Source: Azolla pinnata
Lineage: Eukaryota; Streptophyta; Polypodiopsida; Salviniales; Salviniaceae
DNA length: 44,534 nt
Direction of reading: 5' to 3'
Assembly (NCBI GenBank): GCA_037176905.1
Contig: JBBBWG010031665.1
Location: 1-44,534, forward strand
Shown one piece after another: positions 21,061 through 31,404 of the stretch. A program made the position numbers and the translations under genes. The first letter of the stretch is position 1, and each line of letters opens with the position of its first letter. The notes beneath the pieces are model-generated. The model saw only the letters and a program-made list of their open reading frames with translations. It searched no databases and was not told the origin of the DNA.

Positions 21061-21520
21061 TTATTGTCCTGTGGCTTCCATATGTTTGGCTTGATAAACA
21101 AAATAGAATGACTGAAATATCGCAAAATAAAACAAAATGTAAAACCAAAATTTCATAATTAAATACATTATCACCAAAATCATTGTTATATACAAATGTT
21201 CAAGTATGTAAAAGAAAACCTGAAAAACTTTAATTTGACGCACAATAATCACTTGGCTTATTGTCACCATCGATGTCTAACTCTAGTGCGAGTCAAATGG
21301 ATATTAGGGACCGTTCACAAAGCGACTGAAGTAGATCATCTTTTCTAGTCTTAATATTCTCTTTGCTCTTGATCCCTATAAAATATCTCTAAAACCATTA
21401 AACCCTAGTGATTCCATAATCATTTAAATTATTGTTTTCTAGGTCTAAGACTATAAATTGGTTAGATAATGCTACTTTAATTGTGTTATTGTAATGCATT
21501 CATCAGCAAAACTTCACTGT
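21061..21520. other. AT-rich stretch without recognised gene
   Basis: No coding similarity was found. It contains a TATA-like CCCTATAAAATAT at about 21373-21385, some 140 bp upstream of the small ORF at 21525, and the phrase AAACCCTAG. Nothing else could be supported. Confidence 0.4.
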
Positions 21521-21524
21521 AAAG

Positions 21525-21815
21525 ATGAAGACTATTATGGGATCGATGGTGAGGATCATTATAATTAGTATTAAGAAGAGACCAAGGGCTAACCCTCCGC
21601 GAGTCAAGAGGGTTGGAAAGCACTGTACAAAAGGAATGCAACTCAGGATCCGTCCCATAACGAGAGGTAGCGCTTCAATGCATTTATTTGAAGGTGTTGG
21701 TTCATTAGGCCATATCCCACATGAAACAGAGTTGTGCCAGGTCCAACGTTGCCCACCATCTAATCATGGTGGTAAGCTCGCTGCCTCTTGGTTTGGGTTT
21801 CTATCTAAACAATAA
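21525..21815 (+). CDS. Small basic ORF, unrecognised (96 aa)
   Basis: The open frame starts MKTIMGSMVRIIIISIKKRP, has a basic patch (RPRANPPRVKRVGK) and ends GFLSKQ. It is preceded at about 140 bp by a TATA-like sequence. I do not recognise the protein, it has no visible domain, and codon use gives no clear support. It could be a real small gene, a piece of an unrecognised element, or chance. Listed because it is the only open frame of this size between the G1 remnant and the next LTR. Confidence 0.15.
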   Translation: MKTIMGSMVRIIIISIKKRPRANPPRVKRVGKHCTKGMQLRIRPITRGSASMHLFEGVGSLGHIPHETELCQVQRCPPSNHGGKLAASWFGFLSKQ

Positions 21816-21829
21816 TTTAAAACTTAAGC

Positions 21830-22260
21830 ATGGGCTACTATAAATTTTCAACAATTCAGACGTACTTCAAGAGTTTGCAATGCATAAGTTTTTAACATAC
21901 AAATTCCAGAATTTCTCACAAATAGAAGCATATTATTGACAAATTGTAAAATGTTTGGTCAGAATATTTATTGCAAACAAATTTCCAGCTTAAACATTTA
22001 GGTAAAAAACAGAATTTTATACAGTTTAACAGCTGCCAGAATTCTAGATTAGATTTCTAATAAACTCTCAAAATTTTGACAATTCCAAGATTTCTAACAA
22101 ACTCTCAAAACTAACAGATTTCTGAAAATTCAATAATTCCAGATCAGGACAGCCGATTTCATAAAATTTGGACAGATTTCTTGAATAATTGACAAATGTT
22201 TAACAAACAAATTTTGGACAAATTTGTGACAAACAAATTTCTTAAAATTGTTTTTCTAAG
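21830..22260. repeat. Degenerate AT-rich repeat (AATTCCAGAATTTCT-like words)
   Basis: Recurrent words AATTCCAG, GATTTCTAA, CAAACTCTCAAAA, TTTTGACAA and ACAAACAAATTT occur at irregular intervals of about 20-35 bp, suggesting a heavily decayed tandem array like the 23-bp array in G1. No reading frame or gene was found. Confidence 0.4.
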
Positions 22261-22499
22261 ATCCCATTCTTGTCATTTAGATTGCAAAATAGAGTGAGGA
22301 AAAACCCTATACATCAATATCCACAAGACGGGCATAGAAAATGGACTTAGTGATGATGATGAATGATGTAGTCGTACGTCTAACAAAAGAGGGATGGATC
22401 CCAATGTGCCTATATGGTTTTACATTAGTGTATTGGAGACATCTAAAACTTTTTCATCACTAAGATCCGTTGCATATATTTAAAACTGTAAGGCCCTCC

Positions 22500-22870
22500 C
22501 TTCGGAATCATCTCATAGGTTTAAAAGGACATTCCTATATCAAGAGCTTAGTAGAGTAGGACTGGAAGCCACACCTTTGGCCTCGAGACATTAATATATC
22601 ATGAAACATCACGCACCATAAGGCATCTTGGGTTTTGACACCTGAGAAAATATAAATCCTTAATAACATGATAAGATTGATCAAGATGCCGGACACGGTG
22701 CATCCCTGCGCTATATTTTTAAAACTCATGATATCCACAACTTTCGTGAGGTATATAATGTTGTTATTGTTTGACTGATATCTAAACTATCTGAATGCGT
22801 AATATTGTTTGTGTGGCATGTTTTACCACTTGTTACAGATGATTGCTTAACATGTACATAGACACATAAA
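22500..22870 (+). repeat. Dispersed repeat R1, copy 1
   Basis: Shares an extended colinear match with about 43385-43770. The shared words, in order, are ATCAAGAG, CACACYTTKSCCTC, CATCTTGGGTTTTGA (CACCTTGGATTTTGA in copy 2), AAATATAAATC, ATAAGATT, GTGCATCC, AAAACTCATGAT, ACAACTTT, TTTGTGTRG and ACCACTTGTT. Both are in the same orientation. No coding sequence or terminal repeats were recognised, so its class is unknown; a solo LTR or non-autonomous element is possible. Confidence 0.55.
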
Positions 22871-22902
22871 CATCCATGTATGCATGTATATTTGGATGAA
22901 TG

Positions 22903-23288
22903 TGTTGTCCATAATAATAGGGCCCTATGAAGTAAGCCGTAAAGTACAATAGGAGCAGGCCATAATAATATGGGTCGGGTGTACGATGTGGATCTATAAT
23001 GACCCGTAGGATTACGAGCTATGGGAATAAGTTGGGATGTGCGAAGAATGTAATGACACCTTGTAACCTAAAGATTCATTAGAAGAACGAAGAGGCACGA
23101 GTCTTATATAAAGCCGAGGGTCTTGTTGTATAATTATCGGGTGTTTGTATAAATTGTAAGTAATAGACATTACTTTGTGCAATCCTGTAATTAGAAGTTT
23201 GTACGATCGAGTACAAACCATGTGCACGATTACCTTCTAGTCCACCGAACTTTGGACAGCCTTAGTGCTTCACTCCGAAGGACTAACA
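22903..23288 (+). repeat. CC-family 5' LTR
   Basis: 386 bp, beginning TGTTGTCCATAATAATAG and ending CCGAAGGACTAACA, with a TATATAAAG box at 23105-23113. It is closest to the LTR at 16905-17342. The internal sequence starts with CTTTTAGCGACCATGA, comparable to CTCTTTTGCCGACCACGA after the LTR of the minus-strand copy. That position is where a primer-binding site should be, but it lacks the usual TGG start. Its left flank is ATGCAT-type DNA (CATGTATGCATGTATATTTGG). Confidence 0.75.
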
Positions 23289-24821
23289 CTTTTAGCGACC
23301 ATGATGTCTTCAATTTGTAGTCTCCGAGGGTGTGCTACGGACACAAAGGACAGCCTCCGTACAATCTGTTGGTCGTAATCAAATAGTTGCGGAAAGGTGC
23401 CATCATGGTGAACTAGCCGAGGCTAGCCTTGCAACGGATTCATGGAGAGAGTACAACAGAGGAGGACTCGCCGTACTGATCAAAGGAGTGAACGGAATGA
23501 GTCAACACCCCACACAATCCGCACGTAAAATCCCCCGAACTTCCAAATGAACCTGGAATTTCGGCAAGCATGTAACTAGCTGTACCAAGGGTACCACCAC
23601 TGAGCAGTCCAACAAGAGCAGGAGTGAAATGAAAATCCATTTTTGATGGCAAGATGTCATACACCTATCCAAAATACTCCAACCGCTAGATGTGGGCCGC
23701 ACACATCAAACAATTCTGGTCTATTTGGGATGCTAATCATGGAACACAAGGGTTCTCCTCGGTAAAATGGGAACAATCTATAATCGTGGAATTTCAGCTC
23801 TCTCTATTGGGCCACGAAGCATGCTTGTATGCCCAACAAGTTATAGGAACCTTCAACACATTCCAAGAACTGATGGGCAAGTTCGAGGAATTATTTCAGG
23901 TCAAGCTTGACTATTCACTGCAACAACTAGGGGAATCCGTGGCAAAATTCTTGGTGTTTTTACGCCGTACAAGGGCTAATGGAGATGGGTCCACTGGAGA
24001 ACATGCGAAAATGACAGTTTCTGAAGGCGCTGAAGGACCCGCTTAGATTGTCCTTTGAATTATTGGACTTCTCCATGGTGCCTTTGACAGAGGTTTTCAA
24101 TAGGGCGTTGAACCTTGACCATCAGTACCTGGGACTTGGTCTATCCCAGTTTCGTGCCCTTGCCCCACTCCCAAAGGTTGAAGAAAAGGTTTTTTAGCCA
24201 GCTGTACCATTAATGCATGATCTGCTTGCAGTTTGGGCATTCCAAGGTGGAATGCAAACAACGATGCACTCTATGCAAGAACAAATGGATACGATGATGA
24301 CATGTGAATACAATCTTCTTGCAGAAAAGGACGTGCCAGCCATACAAATACTTGGACTAGTGCAGAATCAACGCAAACCTCGTAGCGTAGTAGACGAGTA
24401 GTGGTCGTTTTCCCCGGTGGAATGACCTTGGCCAATATAATAACAATAATAATAATCAATTCTAAAAGGATGGGCCTAAACAACAAACAAAGATAGGTCC
24501 CCCGAGGACCTACAGGAATAACCAAGGGGACAGGAAGAAGTATGGTAAAGAGTTGATCTACTTTCGATGCTACCAACTAGGGCTGTTTTCAATGGATTGC
24601 CCACACCTAGCTCTAGGTCAAAACTCTAATCAATGGAGTCCTCGGGGAGGAGTCAATGAGTACGGACCCAGCAGTCAGTCTTCTTACACCAGTAGTGTCG
24701 TAGAATTTGGGCTGTACAACTCCAAACGTACGTGTCCGGGTGGAAACACTAGGGTTCTAAACTAGGAGATGGACAAGTTGTTCAGAGATTAAAAGAAATA
24801 TGATTGAGATTACTACAATTG
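23289..24821 (+). pseudogene. CC-family gag, third copy
   Basis: Plus-strand readings include a decayed N-terminal part (near 23332-23550), then WAAHIKQFWSIWDANHGTQG, EFQLSLLGHEACLYAQQVIG and TFQELMGKFEELFQVKLD (23690-24046). The first zinc-knuckle region is at about 24.2-24.33 kb and a second is in 24553-24765 (FRCYQLGLFSMDCPHL). This shows the family Gag had two knuckles separated by a glycine/asparagine-rich spacer. It is interrupted at 24821/24822 by the G2 LTR. Fossil, several breaks. Confidence 0.7.
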
Positions 24822-24918
24822 TGTCCTCAGATCAAGAGAATAAATATTAATAAAATATATAAGTTAATGAGAGAGTTAGGGTTTTAGGGAGAGATTAGGA
24901 AGATATTAGGGTTTAGTT

Positions 24919-25190
24919 GAGATATTAGGAAGAATGAGATTAGCAAGGGATTAGGGTTTAGGTGAGATATTACGAAGAATGAGATTAGGAAAGGGATTAG
25001 GGTTTAGGTGAGATATTAAGAAGAACGAGATTAGCAAAGGGATTAGAGTTTAGGTGAGATACTAAGAAGAACGAGATTAGCATAGGGATTATGGTTTAGG
25101 TGAGATATTAGGAAGAATGAGATTAACAAAGGGTTTAGGGTTTAGGAGAGATATTAAGAAGAATGAGATTAGCTAGGGTTTGGAAGAGAT
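24919..25190. repeat. 46-bp minisatellite with telomere-like heptamers
   Basis: Units begin GAGATATTA at 24919, 24964, 25010, 25056, 25102 and 25148 (spacings 45, 46, 46, 46, 46), with a shorter last unit at about 25186. Each carries GAAYGAGATTAG and ATTAGGGTTTAGG or a variant, close to the plant telomere repeat TTTAGGG. The 5' LTR has only one or two recognisable units (for example 31590-31615). Confidence 0.85.
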
Positions 25191-25389
25191 ATTAGTAGAG
25201 AAGATATATAGATTAGGTTTTAGTAATCAGGTACTAGGGTATTAGGTATTAGGGTTTTTGGTAATGAATATTAGGGCCCATCTTCAAAGTCTCTCTACTT
25301 TCTCCTCTTCAGATCTACTCCTTTTATAAAAAACAACGAAAAAAATAACTTTAAAAAAAGTAAAAGAAACTAATAAAAAAAAAGTATAT

Positions 25390-25460
25390 GAGCTGAGAGG
25401 GATTAAACTTTAGACCTATTGCTTTAAAAGCATAAATCTTATCCACTGCACCATCTAAGC
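25390..25460 (-). tRNA. tRNA-like sequence (Lys-UUU-like) inside the G2 3' LTR, degenerate
   Basis: On the minus strand GCTTAGA at the start pairs with TCTCAGC at the end (one mismatch), as in a 7-bp acceptor stem. TGGTGCAGTGG resembles an A box, GCTTTTAAAGC places TTT in an anticodon-like loop, and AAGTTTAATCC resembles a degenerate B box. A run of eight T follows about 6 nt downstream, like a Pol III stop. The D and T stems pair poorly, so this is a pseudo-tRNA or tRNA-derived SINE head rather than a working tRNA. Confidence 0.35.
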
Positions 25461-26097
25461 TTTTCTCATGTTACTTTTTTCTTCATTGATCTTGATCTGT
25501 GACAAATTATTTTCTTCTTTGCTTGCACACTATTACCCTTCTATTTCAGGACACTCACCCCCTCCAAACCTGCACGTCCTCTAGTATGTGCTAGAATTAT
25601 TCACCATCTTGGTCTTCCATAGAGGCTTCTATATCCTTGATTAAGAGGTCTTGCTCACTTTCTTGGTCTATATTTCTTGATTCATTCTCTTCTCCTTCAT
25701 CCCTTGTGTTGGCGTTGTCTGTCAGAATATAGTGTTCTTTCTTGTTTTACTTCTTGAACACCTTAACTTGTTTCCCGGCTATAGGTAGGTACCTTAATCT
25801 TTGTCCCATCCAGCTCACTCAGCTGGTATGTTCCATTCTAAAACCTCTGTCGAACCTCATATGCTTCGAACCATCTTTGCGCAAATTTACAAATAGTGTT
25901 GTGTTGATGGTTCAAGCTGCTATCTTAGTCTAGCACTCAATCACCTTCTTCAATCTTTGTTGGCCGTAGCCGATGTTTCTTGTCGAAGTGTTATTTGTTT
26001 AGAAGTGGAGCTTCTTGTTGTTGCCGTACTGCTTCTTTAATATCCTCTAGTCTGGTTTCTAATTGTTTTATTTGAACTGCTACTAGTTCCTCTCGGC

Positions 26098-26565
26098 TCA
26101 TCTCTTGCTTCCACTGCAACATAGTCCATGTTGCTGTTGCTGTATAAGTAGGGGCATGAGAAGAGCTTGCCCAGTCACAAGTTCCCACGGCATGTACCCT
26201 GTTACGGAACTATGAGTTGTTCGATCTGCCCATAATGCATATGGAAGCATGTGAGGCCAAAGCCCAAGTTTTCTGTCGCATGCTTTTACAAGCACCTTCA
26301 CAATTGGGCTATGACCCCACTCTATCTTCCTATTCGCCTTTGGATTACATGCCATTTTTAGTGTTAGCCAAACTCCAAGTTTCGCAAAGAACTCCCTTGT
26401 TTCATTGGAATCAAGCCCTCCGCAATCTGCTATGACTTGCCCTACACATCCATCCACACATACAAATAACTTCTTCCAAAAGAAATTTACATATTGCGCC
26501 TTTTGTCTTCTCCATAACGCATGCCCCTCTACTTGGTTTGTAAGATCCTCTCGAGCTAACACCAA
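26098..26565 (-). pseudogene. G2 integrase core
   Basis: Reads LAREDLTNQVEGHALWRR, CVGQVIADCGGLDSNETREF, AKLGVWLTLKMACNPKANRK, GHSPIVKVLVKACDRKLGLW and ALWADRTTHSSVTGYMPWEL. These match the integrase region of a gypsy lineage where the second Asp lies in a V(A)D.G motif and the glutamate region is followed by GHSPIVKALVKAC. The phrase LPYALWADRTTHSSVTGYMP is a strong family marker. Fossil. Confidence 0.8.
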
Positions 26566-27372
26566 GTATTTTTTTTGTTCGGCTCCAGTAGGCGATGTCG
26601 ACCATCCATTTGAAGTTCATTATTAGTGAGAAGGTTGGGGGCAACTTGTTTGGGTATTGTACTGCTCAATACATCTGACACTTTTCGAAGCTCTCTGTGT
26701 ATTGTGCCACATCCTTATACATTCCTTTTCACCGATGTTTCTACTGGATCTTTTGGATGTCGCCGATGTGCCTCTATGTCTGGCCCGTTTTGATTCATGG
26801 AACTCATATATCATTTGTCTTTGTTGCGCTTTCATTCCACCACCCGTTGTGGAACTCCATTTAGTCTCTTTGGCTCTCTATAAGAGTCCTTCGTTTAAGA
26901 AGATCTATCAAATCTATCGCTTCTTTCTGTAGATTTTAGTTCTTCTTTCATTATCGTCTAGATGACCTTTTTCTTGTTCAAGCTCTTGTATAGTCTGTTC
27001 GATTCTTAAGCTTTCACCTTCATAGTCCTCCACCCTGAATTCTCGGATTGAGCTGAGCCTACTCGACATCTAAATTCTGATATGAAGAAATCCTCAGGAA
27101 CTTCCTCATTATCTAAGTCGGCCACATCGTCACTACACCGAGCCCTTGATAGCATGTCTCATACGACATTCGTTTTTCCCGAGATGTGTTGTTTTTCTTG
27201 ATTAAGTGACGTCACATATCCTATCCATCTGAGCATCGCCACGTACGAGACATCACTGAGCATCTCAGCATTCCGCGTATCGGAAGACAATCAGTCTCGA
27301 TCACTACTTCAGCTCCAATCAAGTAATGTCAATCCGGCTTGATTGCCGATACTATTCACCATAGTTCTCGTT

Positions 27373-27639
27373 TTACTTGCCCATATCCACATTTTCTTTC
27401 ACCTTCTCTCTGAATCGAATTGGTTGCCAGTATCCTTTTGCATTAGCTGGATTGACAACCTCCAAATTTCCCACTTCTGCTTTTATTTTTGTGGAACCTA
27501 AATTTTGTACTTTTGTCAAATTTCTTTTTTTATGGAACCTCTCACTCTCATTTTTTGTGAAAGGGAATCCTGAAAAGGAAAGAACCCATCCTATTCCAGT
27601 TGCACTTGTATTAACCCGTAAGTATGGTCGGTCAATCAT
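27373..27639 (-). pseudogene. G2 RNase H region
   Basis: LRVNTSATGIGWVLSFSG and KGYWQPIRFREKV correspond to the start of an RNase H domain in which the family has V(D)TSPTGIGWV followed by RYPIRFGAKV. It lies between RT and integrase in the expected order. Fossil. Confidence 0.55.
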
Positions 27640-28620
27640 AATTTGGTTTCTTCAATGCTTGTGATTCGTACAATGCTTTCTTTAGCTTCCTCACGACTTT
27701 GGTGTGCTCTGGTCCCCATTTGAACTTCTTCCCCTTTCTCAGTAAGTGATAGAGTGGATTTACGCATAGTGTGGAATTCAGATGTGGTAAAATGCACATG
27801 CTCCAAGAAATCTTCGTACCTCAAATTGTGACTCACACTCTTCTTTCATAGCTTGAATCGCATCGACTTTGGCTAAGGATGGTCGTCAGCTATAAGGTCC
27901 GCAGAGATGTCCGACGACTAATATCTTTTCCTGTCCAAATGCCGATGTTTGTACGGAGAGTGTTAAGTGTGCACCTTCCAAACTTCGCAACACCTTTTCA
28001 CAGTCACAAATGTTATCAGCTACAAGTTTTCAACATCCTTGTTCATCCGTAGTTTCATCCGTCATCTCTATAGCACACCTCTTAATTAAAATGAAATCTA
28101 AGAATGGCATCGTGATCGCCGGAATTCAATCTCGAAGCACTTGTTTATCACATTCATCATGTGGGCAACCGAGTTCGTTTCCCCTTGCGATGATGTGCAC
28201 GTTAGAACTAGCCCTATGGGTGCTCACATTGTCGTAATGTCACAACTGTCTATAGCTAGTTGAAATTGTTCGTACCCAAAGTATAAGTTTTCAATGGAGT
28301 ATATCGCTCACCCAGCAAATGCTTCTGCGAATTCATCCACTATTGTTCTGACTCTAGAGTTTCGGATTGTAACCTTCTTCACTGGTTGGAGATCTTGAAT
28401 GAATCAGAGAGACCCATTCTTCTTCGGAACTATGAACCACTGATTAGAATAAGATACTTTAGACGGCTCAAGAGTTCCCATCGCCACCTTTTCCTTTAGA
28501 AGTTCGATGATCTTCAAAATATGTGCTCGTGGTACTAGAATTGACTTAATACTCTAGGGCACATTCGATCGTAAAGATCATCATTGGCTCTTCCATCCTT
28601 GGATTACCACATTCAATCTC
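27640..28620 (-). pseudogene. G2 reverse transcriptase region, decayed
   Basis: Short minus-strand pieces fit RT, for example around 27.64-27.84 kb (RYEDFLEHVHFT, EEVQMGTRAHQSREEA), where gypsy elements have the RT connection before RNase H, and around 28.4-28.6 kb. Open frames on the plus strand here (28010-28237, 28584-29099) are antisense shadows. Assignment rests on position between protease and RNase H more than on motifs. Fossil. Confidence 0.45.
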
Positions 28621-29246
28621 TTTTGGTGAGAAGGAAAACGCCTTTCCATGTCTCTCTAACATCATCTAGAATTGCTCTTCTTCCTCTGGTAGAAGGAACT
28701 TCTGTGCACCGATCTGGAGTTTCTTCCGATCTGATCTGTGAAGTTATGTCTGATATCCACAGGCCGTCAAAGCACTGGATCTACCGAGACTTTGTTTCTG
28801 TTTTCTTTTCACTGTTTGTAGGTAATGGCCCTGCGGTTGGTTTCACTTTTGTCTCTACAGTGTTTTATTTTGTACTGACCATGACTTCTTTATTAAAGAC
28901 CAAATCCAACCCTCCTTTTGTGATGGTCATGTATGTTTCGAGGGAGTGCACCGGTCGTTTGGTCTTCCTCCATGCCCATCCTTTTCGTACTCCTAGAACC
29001 TCTACATTGCGTTCCAATAGGACACTTCTTCAATTTCTCCAGTGTTTTCATCTTCTTCTATTACTGATGCAGATCTCAGCTTCTCTTGTATCTTCTTAAG
29101 TCTTTTATTCATATTTCTAGACACAATTGTATAGCTAGATACCCTATCTAGACTAATCCCTATACAATTTGTTCCGAGAACGTTTCCTCGGTGTGGGGTA
29201 TCAAGGCTTCTCAGACTATTGTTTCCCTACTTAGTAATAGTTCGAT

Positions 29247-29477
29247 TTAAAAATCCACTTTTTTTGGGGACCAGAGTTTTCTCTTGTTCCTCCTATGATT
29301 TAATAGTATAGTAAAGAACTGCACGGACTTCTCTCCGTTTTCACGCCATATCCTTACAAATATTGCACCATTGTCAAGTACTTTTGTCTCCATCCTTGAA
29401 ACCGTTATGAAGGGTTGTCCGAGGATTATGGGATGTGACACTTCACCATGTACACTAGTTTCGGTCGATCTCAACAT
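29247..29477 (-). pseudogene. G2 protease-like region
   Basis: HPIILGQPFITVSRMETKVL followed by DNGAIFVRIW matches the end of a retroelement aspartic protease fold (ILGRPFI...R.E) in this gypsy lineage. It lies between gag and RT. Fossil. Confidence 0.55.
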
Positions 29478-30959
29478 CTTCGATCTTTATTGTCAATCTA
29501 GACAAGCAACAAATAAATATTCTCTAGCTTTGATTGTTGCTAGTATCTTCCATCCATGCTTAGTGTTTATAGGCCACGTTCCTTTCTGATAGAATTCCGT
29601 AGATATTAGATTGATTTATGATCCATGGTCAATTAGTGCTACTACAAGCTCTTTGATATTTCCTATTTGGACTGGAGTTTCATTGGTTACCCTAGCCCAG
29701 TGCAGATTTGTATAGTGGGAATCCAGAATATCTCCTGACATCACCATATTATTCATTAAAATGATATTTACACTCACCTTCAGACCACTTGACTCTTCCT
29801 TGGCTCGTCTCTTCCTCTCCACAATATCGACAAGAAGGTCGTGCAATTCTCTCTTTGCTATCCCAAGTAGCTCCCAAAGAGAGAAATCAATTCGACTATC
29901 AAGGATTCTTTCCTCGAGTAGCTTCTTTAGATCGGTTTGGTACTCGATATCCAAAGCCAACTTGAACGTCGGAATTGCTTTCCCTTTCCTCTTTTCTCTA
30001 GAACTCTGATTCTCCAACTTAGATTAATTAGCCACATCATCCAAGTGCCTTTGTTTCTCTTGTACGTAGACTTCGTGCAATTAACACAAGGCATCAATAC
30101 TAGCTCTACCTACGGGGCATTTCCAACCTGTAGTATTCCAGACATCTTCCATGATGCTCTAGACATCAATAGTGGATATCTCAGAAGAGTCTAATACTTC
30201 GATCAGAATGTTGTTTTTACTCATGACCCACTGACTCGTATCCTTGTAGATGTCGAGTAGTTCCGTCATGAGGCAATCTCTTCTTCGATTAACTTCTTCA
30301 TGCATCCTTTCTGAAAGTTTGGCTGAAGTGGTTTCCAAGTATCCTTAGAATGAATCTGGTTCCCTTTGGAGTAGATGAGATCCCATCTTAATGCACCTTT
30401 GTGCTCGTCGCAGTCTTTTTGCTAATGTTTGGTGCTATCACACAAAATGCATGGTCAATCTCTATATTTGGAGCTACTTGGACAATCCTCTGTCTTCCTC
30501 ACCATCGCAATCTTCAAGTCCTCTATCCCTTTTAAGATTTGACCTAGTATGGCTACATCTACTCCTTTCTCGGCCGTAGTTTCTCGTGTCTGTTGTTAAG
30601 AGTTTTCCAAACTAGCTCTTGATCTTGAAGTTTGATGTAGAGTATGATTGATTTCTTTTATTCACGAGCCATTGCCTTCTTTTTGTAAACGCTACAATGC
30701 TCTTTATAGTTTCCCAACTGTTCGTGAGGCCGCTATCCGTAGTGGTATCCTCCAGTAGCACTCCAAGGTCCTTATAATCATCACGAGCATCGATGACATT
30801 AAAACATGACCACTTTGTCAGGCAGAAGCATAGTTTGGTCTCTTGTTGACAATTTTTCATATCTACTCTCGAATTCTGTCACCACTTCAAGTACATTTAG
30901 GCCTATGTTTGGAACTTCCACCAAGTTTTCAAATCCCCTCCGAGTTGGTGTAGACGAGT

Positions 30960-30987
30960 CCTAAACCCTAAACCCTAAACCCTAAAC
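30960..30987. repeat. Interstitial telomeric tract, (CCTAAAC)4
   Basis: Four exact 7-bp units of the plant-type telomere repeat, 28 bp, inside the G2 gag region. It is flanked on the left by CCCCTCCGAGTTGGTGTAG; the same phrase recurs as CCTCTCCGAGTTGGTCTAG at 31046-31064. Such tracts are commonly read as scars of break repair. Confidence 0.9.
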
Positions 30988-30989
30988 TC

Positions 30990-31098
30990 GAAGGATTATA
31001 GTTTAATATCGAAGGAAGTTCCAACCGAATTGCTTCAGACCAAATCCTCTCCGAGTTGGTCTAGCAATTCGGTTAAAAGATATTACCTATAATCCTTC
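30990..31098. repeat. 109-nt multi-tier fold-back (inverted repeat)
   Basis: Nested perfect arms: GAAGGATTATAG (30990-31001) with CTATAATCCTTC (31087-31098); AATATC with GATATT; AACCGAATTGCT (31023-31034) with AGCAATTCGGTT (31063-31074); AGACCAA (31037-31043) with TTGGTCT (31056-31062); a terminal loop of 12 nt. A one-armed-looking hairpin of this regularity resembles a tiny MITE or a small-RNA precursor. It begins 2 bp after the telomere tract. Confidence 0.8.
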
Positions 31099-31404
31099 TG
31101 TAATTTTACAATGTCACATCTCCGCCTTAGAGTCGTATAGCAAGCATGACACATCCTTTCCGTTAAATTGCTCGTTACATTGCACAAGCCAGTCCACCGC
31201 CATAGCAACCTCGAACATTAGTTGTTGCTCTTGAAACATCCTCTCGAACAGTATCATTATGTTTATTGCTTCCAACCGTATAGCTCCAGATATGTGTGTT
31301 AGGGTGGAACTACCGAGGTTATGTACTGGGATGTGAATAGTTGAAAAAGAGATTAATATTTGGAAAGAATAGGATTTTTCAATTAGAGAAAATAAGTACA
31401 TTCA

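Larger units (their letters stand above)
24822..25553 (-). repeat. G2 3' LTR
   Basis: 732 bp. Minus-strand start TGTCCTGAAATAG follows the polypurine tract; the end is GATCTGAGGACA. It contains a tRNA-like segment near its start (25390-25460), a long A/T-homopolymer zone, a TATA-like TTTTATAAA, and a 46-bp tandem array (24919-25190). It is longer than the 5' LTR, mainly because of that array. Confidence 0.75.
29616..31401 (-). pseudogene. G2 gag region
   Basis: The first part (31401-31114) reads VHNLGSSTLTHISGAIRLEA and INIMILFERMFQEQQLMFEV. The last part (30017-29616) reads PTFKLALDIEYQTDLKKLLE, ERILDSRIDFSLWELLGIAK and RELHDLLVDIVERKRRAKEE. I recall such LGIAK(K/R)E(F/L)H(D/E) proteins from gypsy-like entries of early land plants. 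The region also holds an interstitial telomere tract and a fold-back (30960-31098). Fossil with several breaks. Confidence 0.6.
25554..31404 (-). mobile_element. G2 internal region (gag-pol)
   Basis: The body between the G2 LTRs. In minus-strand order: gag (31401 down to about 29616); protease (about 29480-29250); RT (about 28620-27640); RNase H (27639-27373); integrase core (26565-26098); then a short tail with a QLETRLEDIKEAVRQQQEAP coiled-coil-like end near 26.0 kb. Coding pieces are short and separated. Fossil. Confidence 0.75.

Noticed and set aside
24271-24576. Minus-strand ORF with hydrophobic runs (possible membrane protein)
   Set aside because: Antisense to the CC gag knuckle region; the hydrophobicity comes from antisense of charged codons.
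28584-29099. 171-codon plus-strand ORF
   Set aside because: Antisense to the G2 pol region; hydrophobic run looks incidental and no family was recognised.
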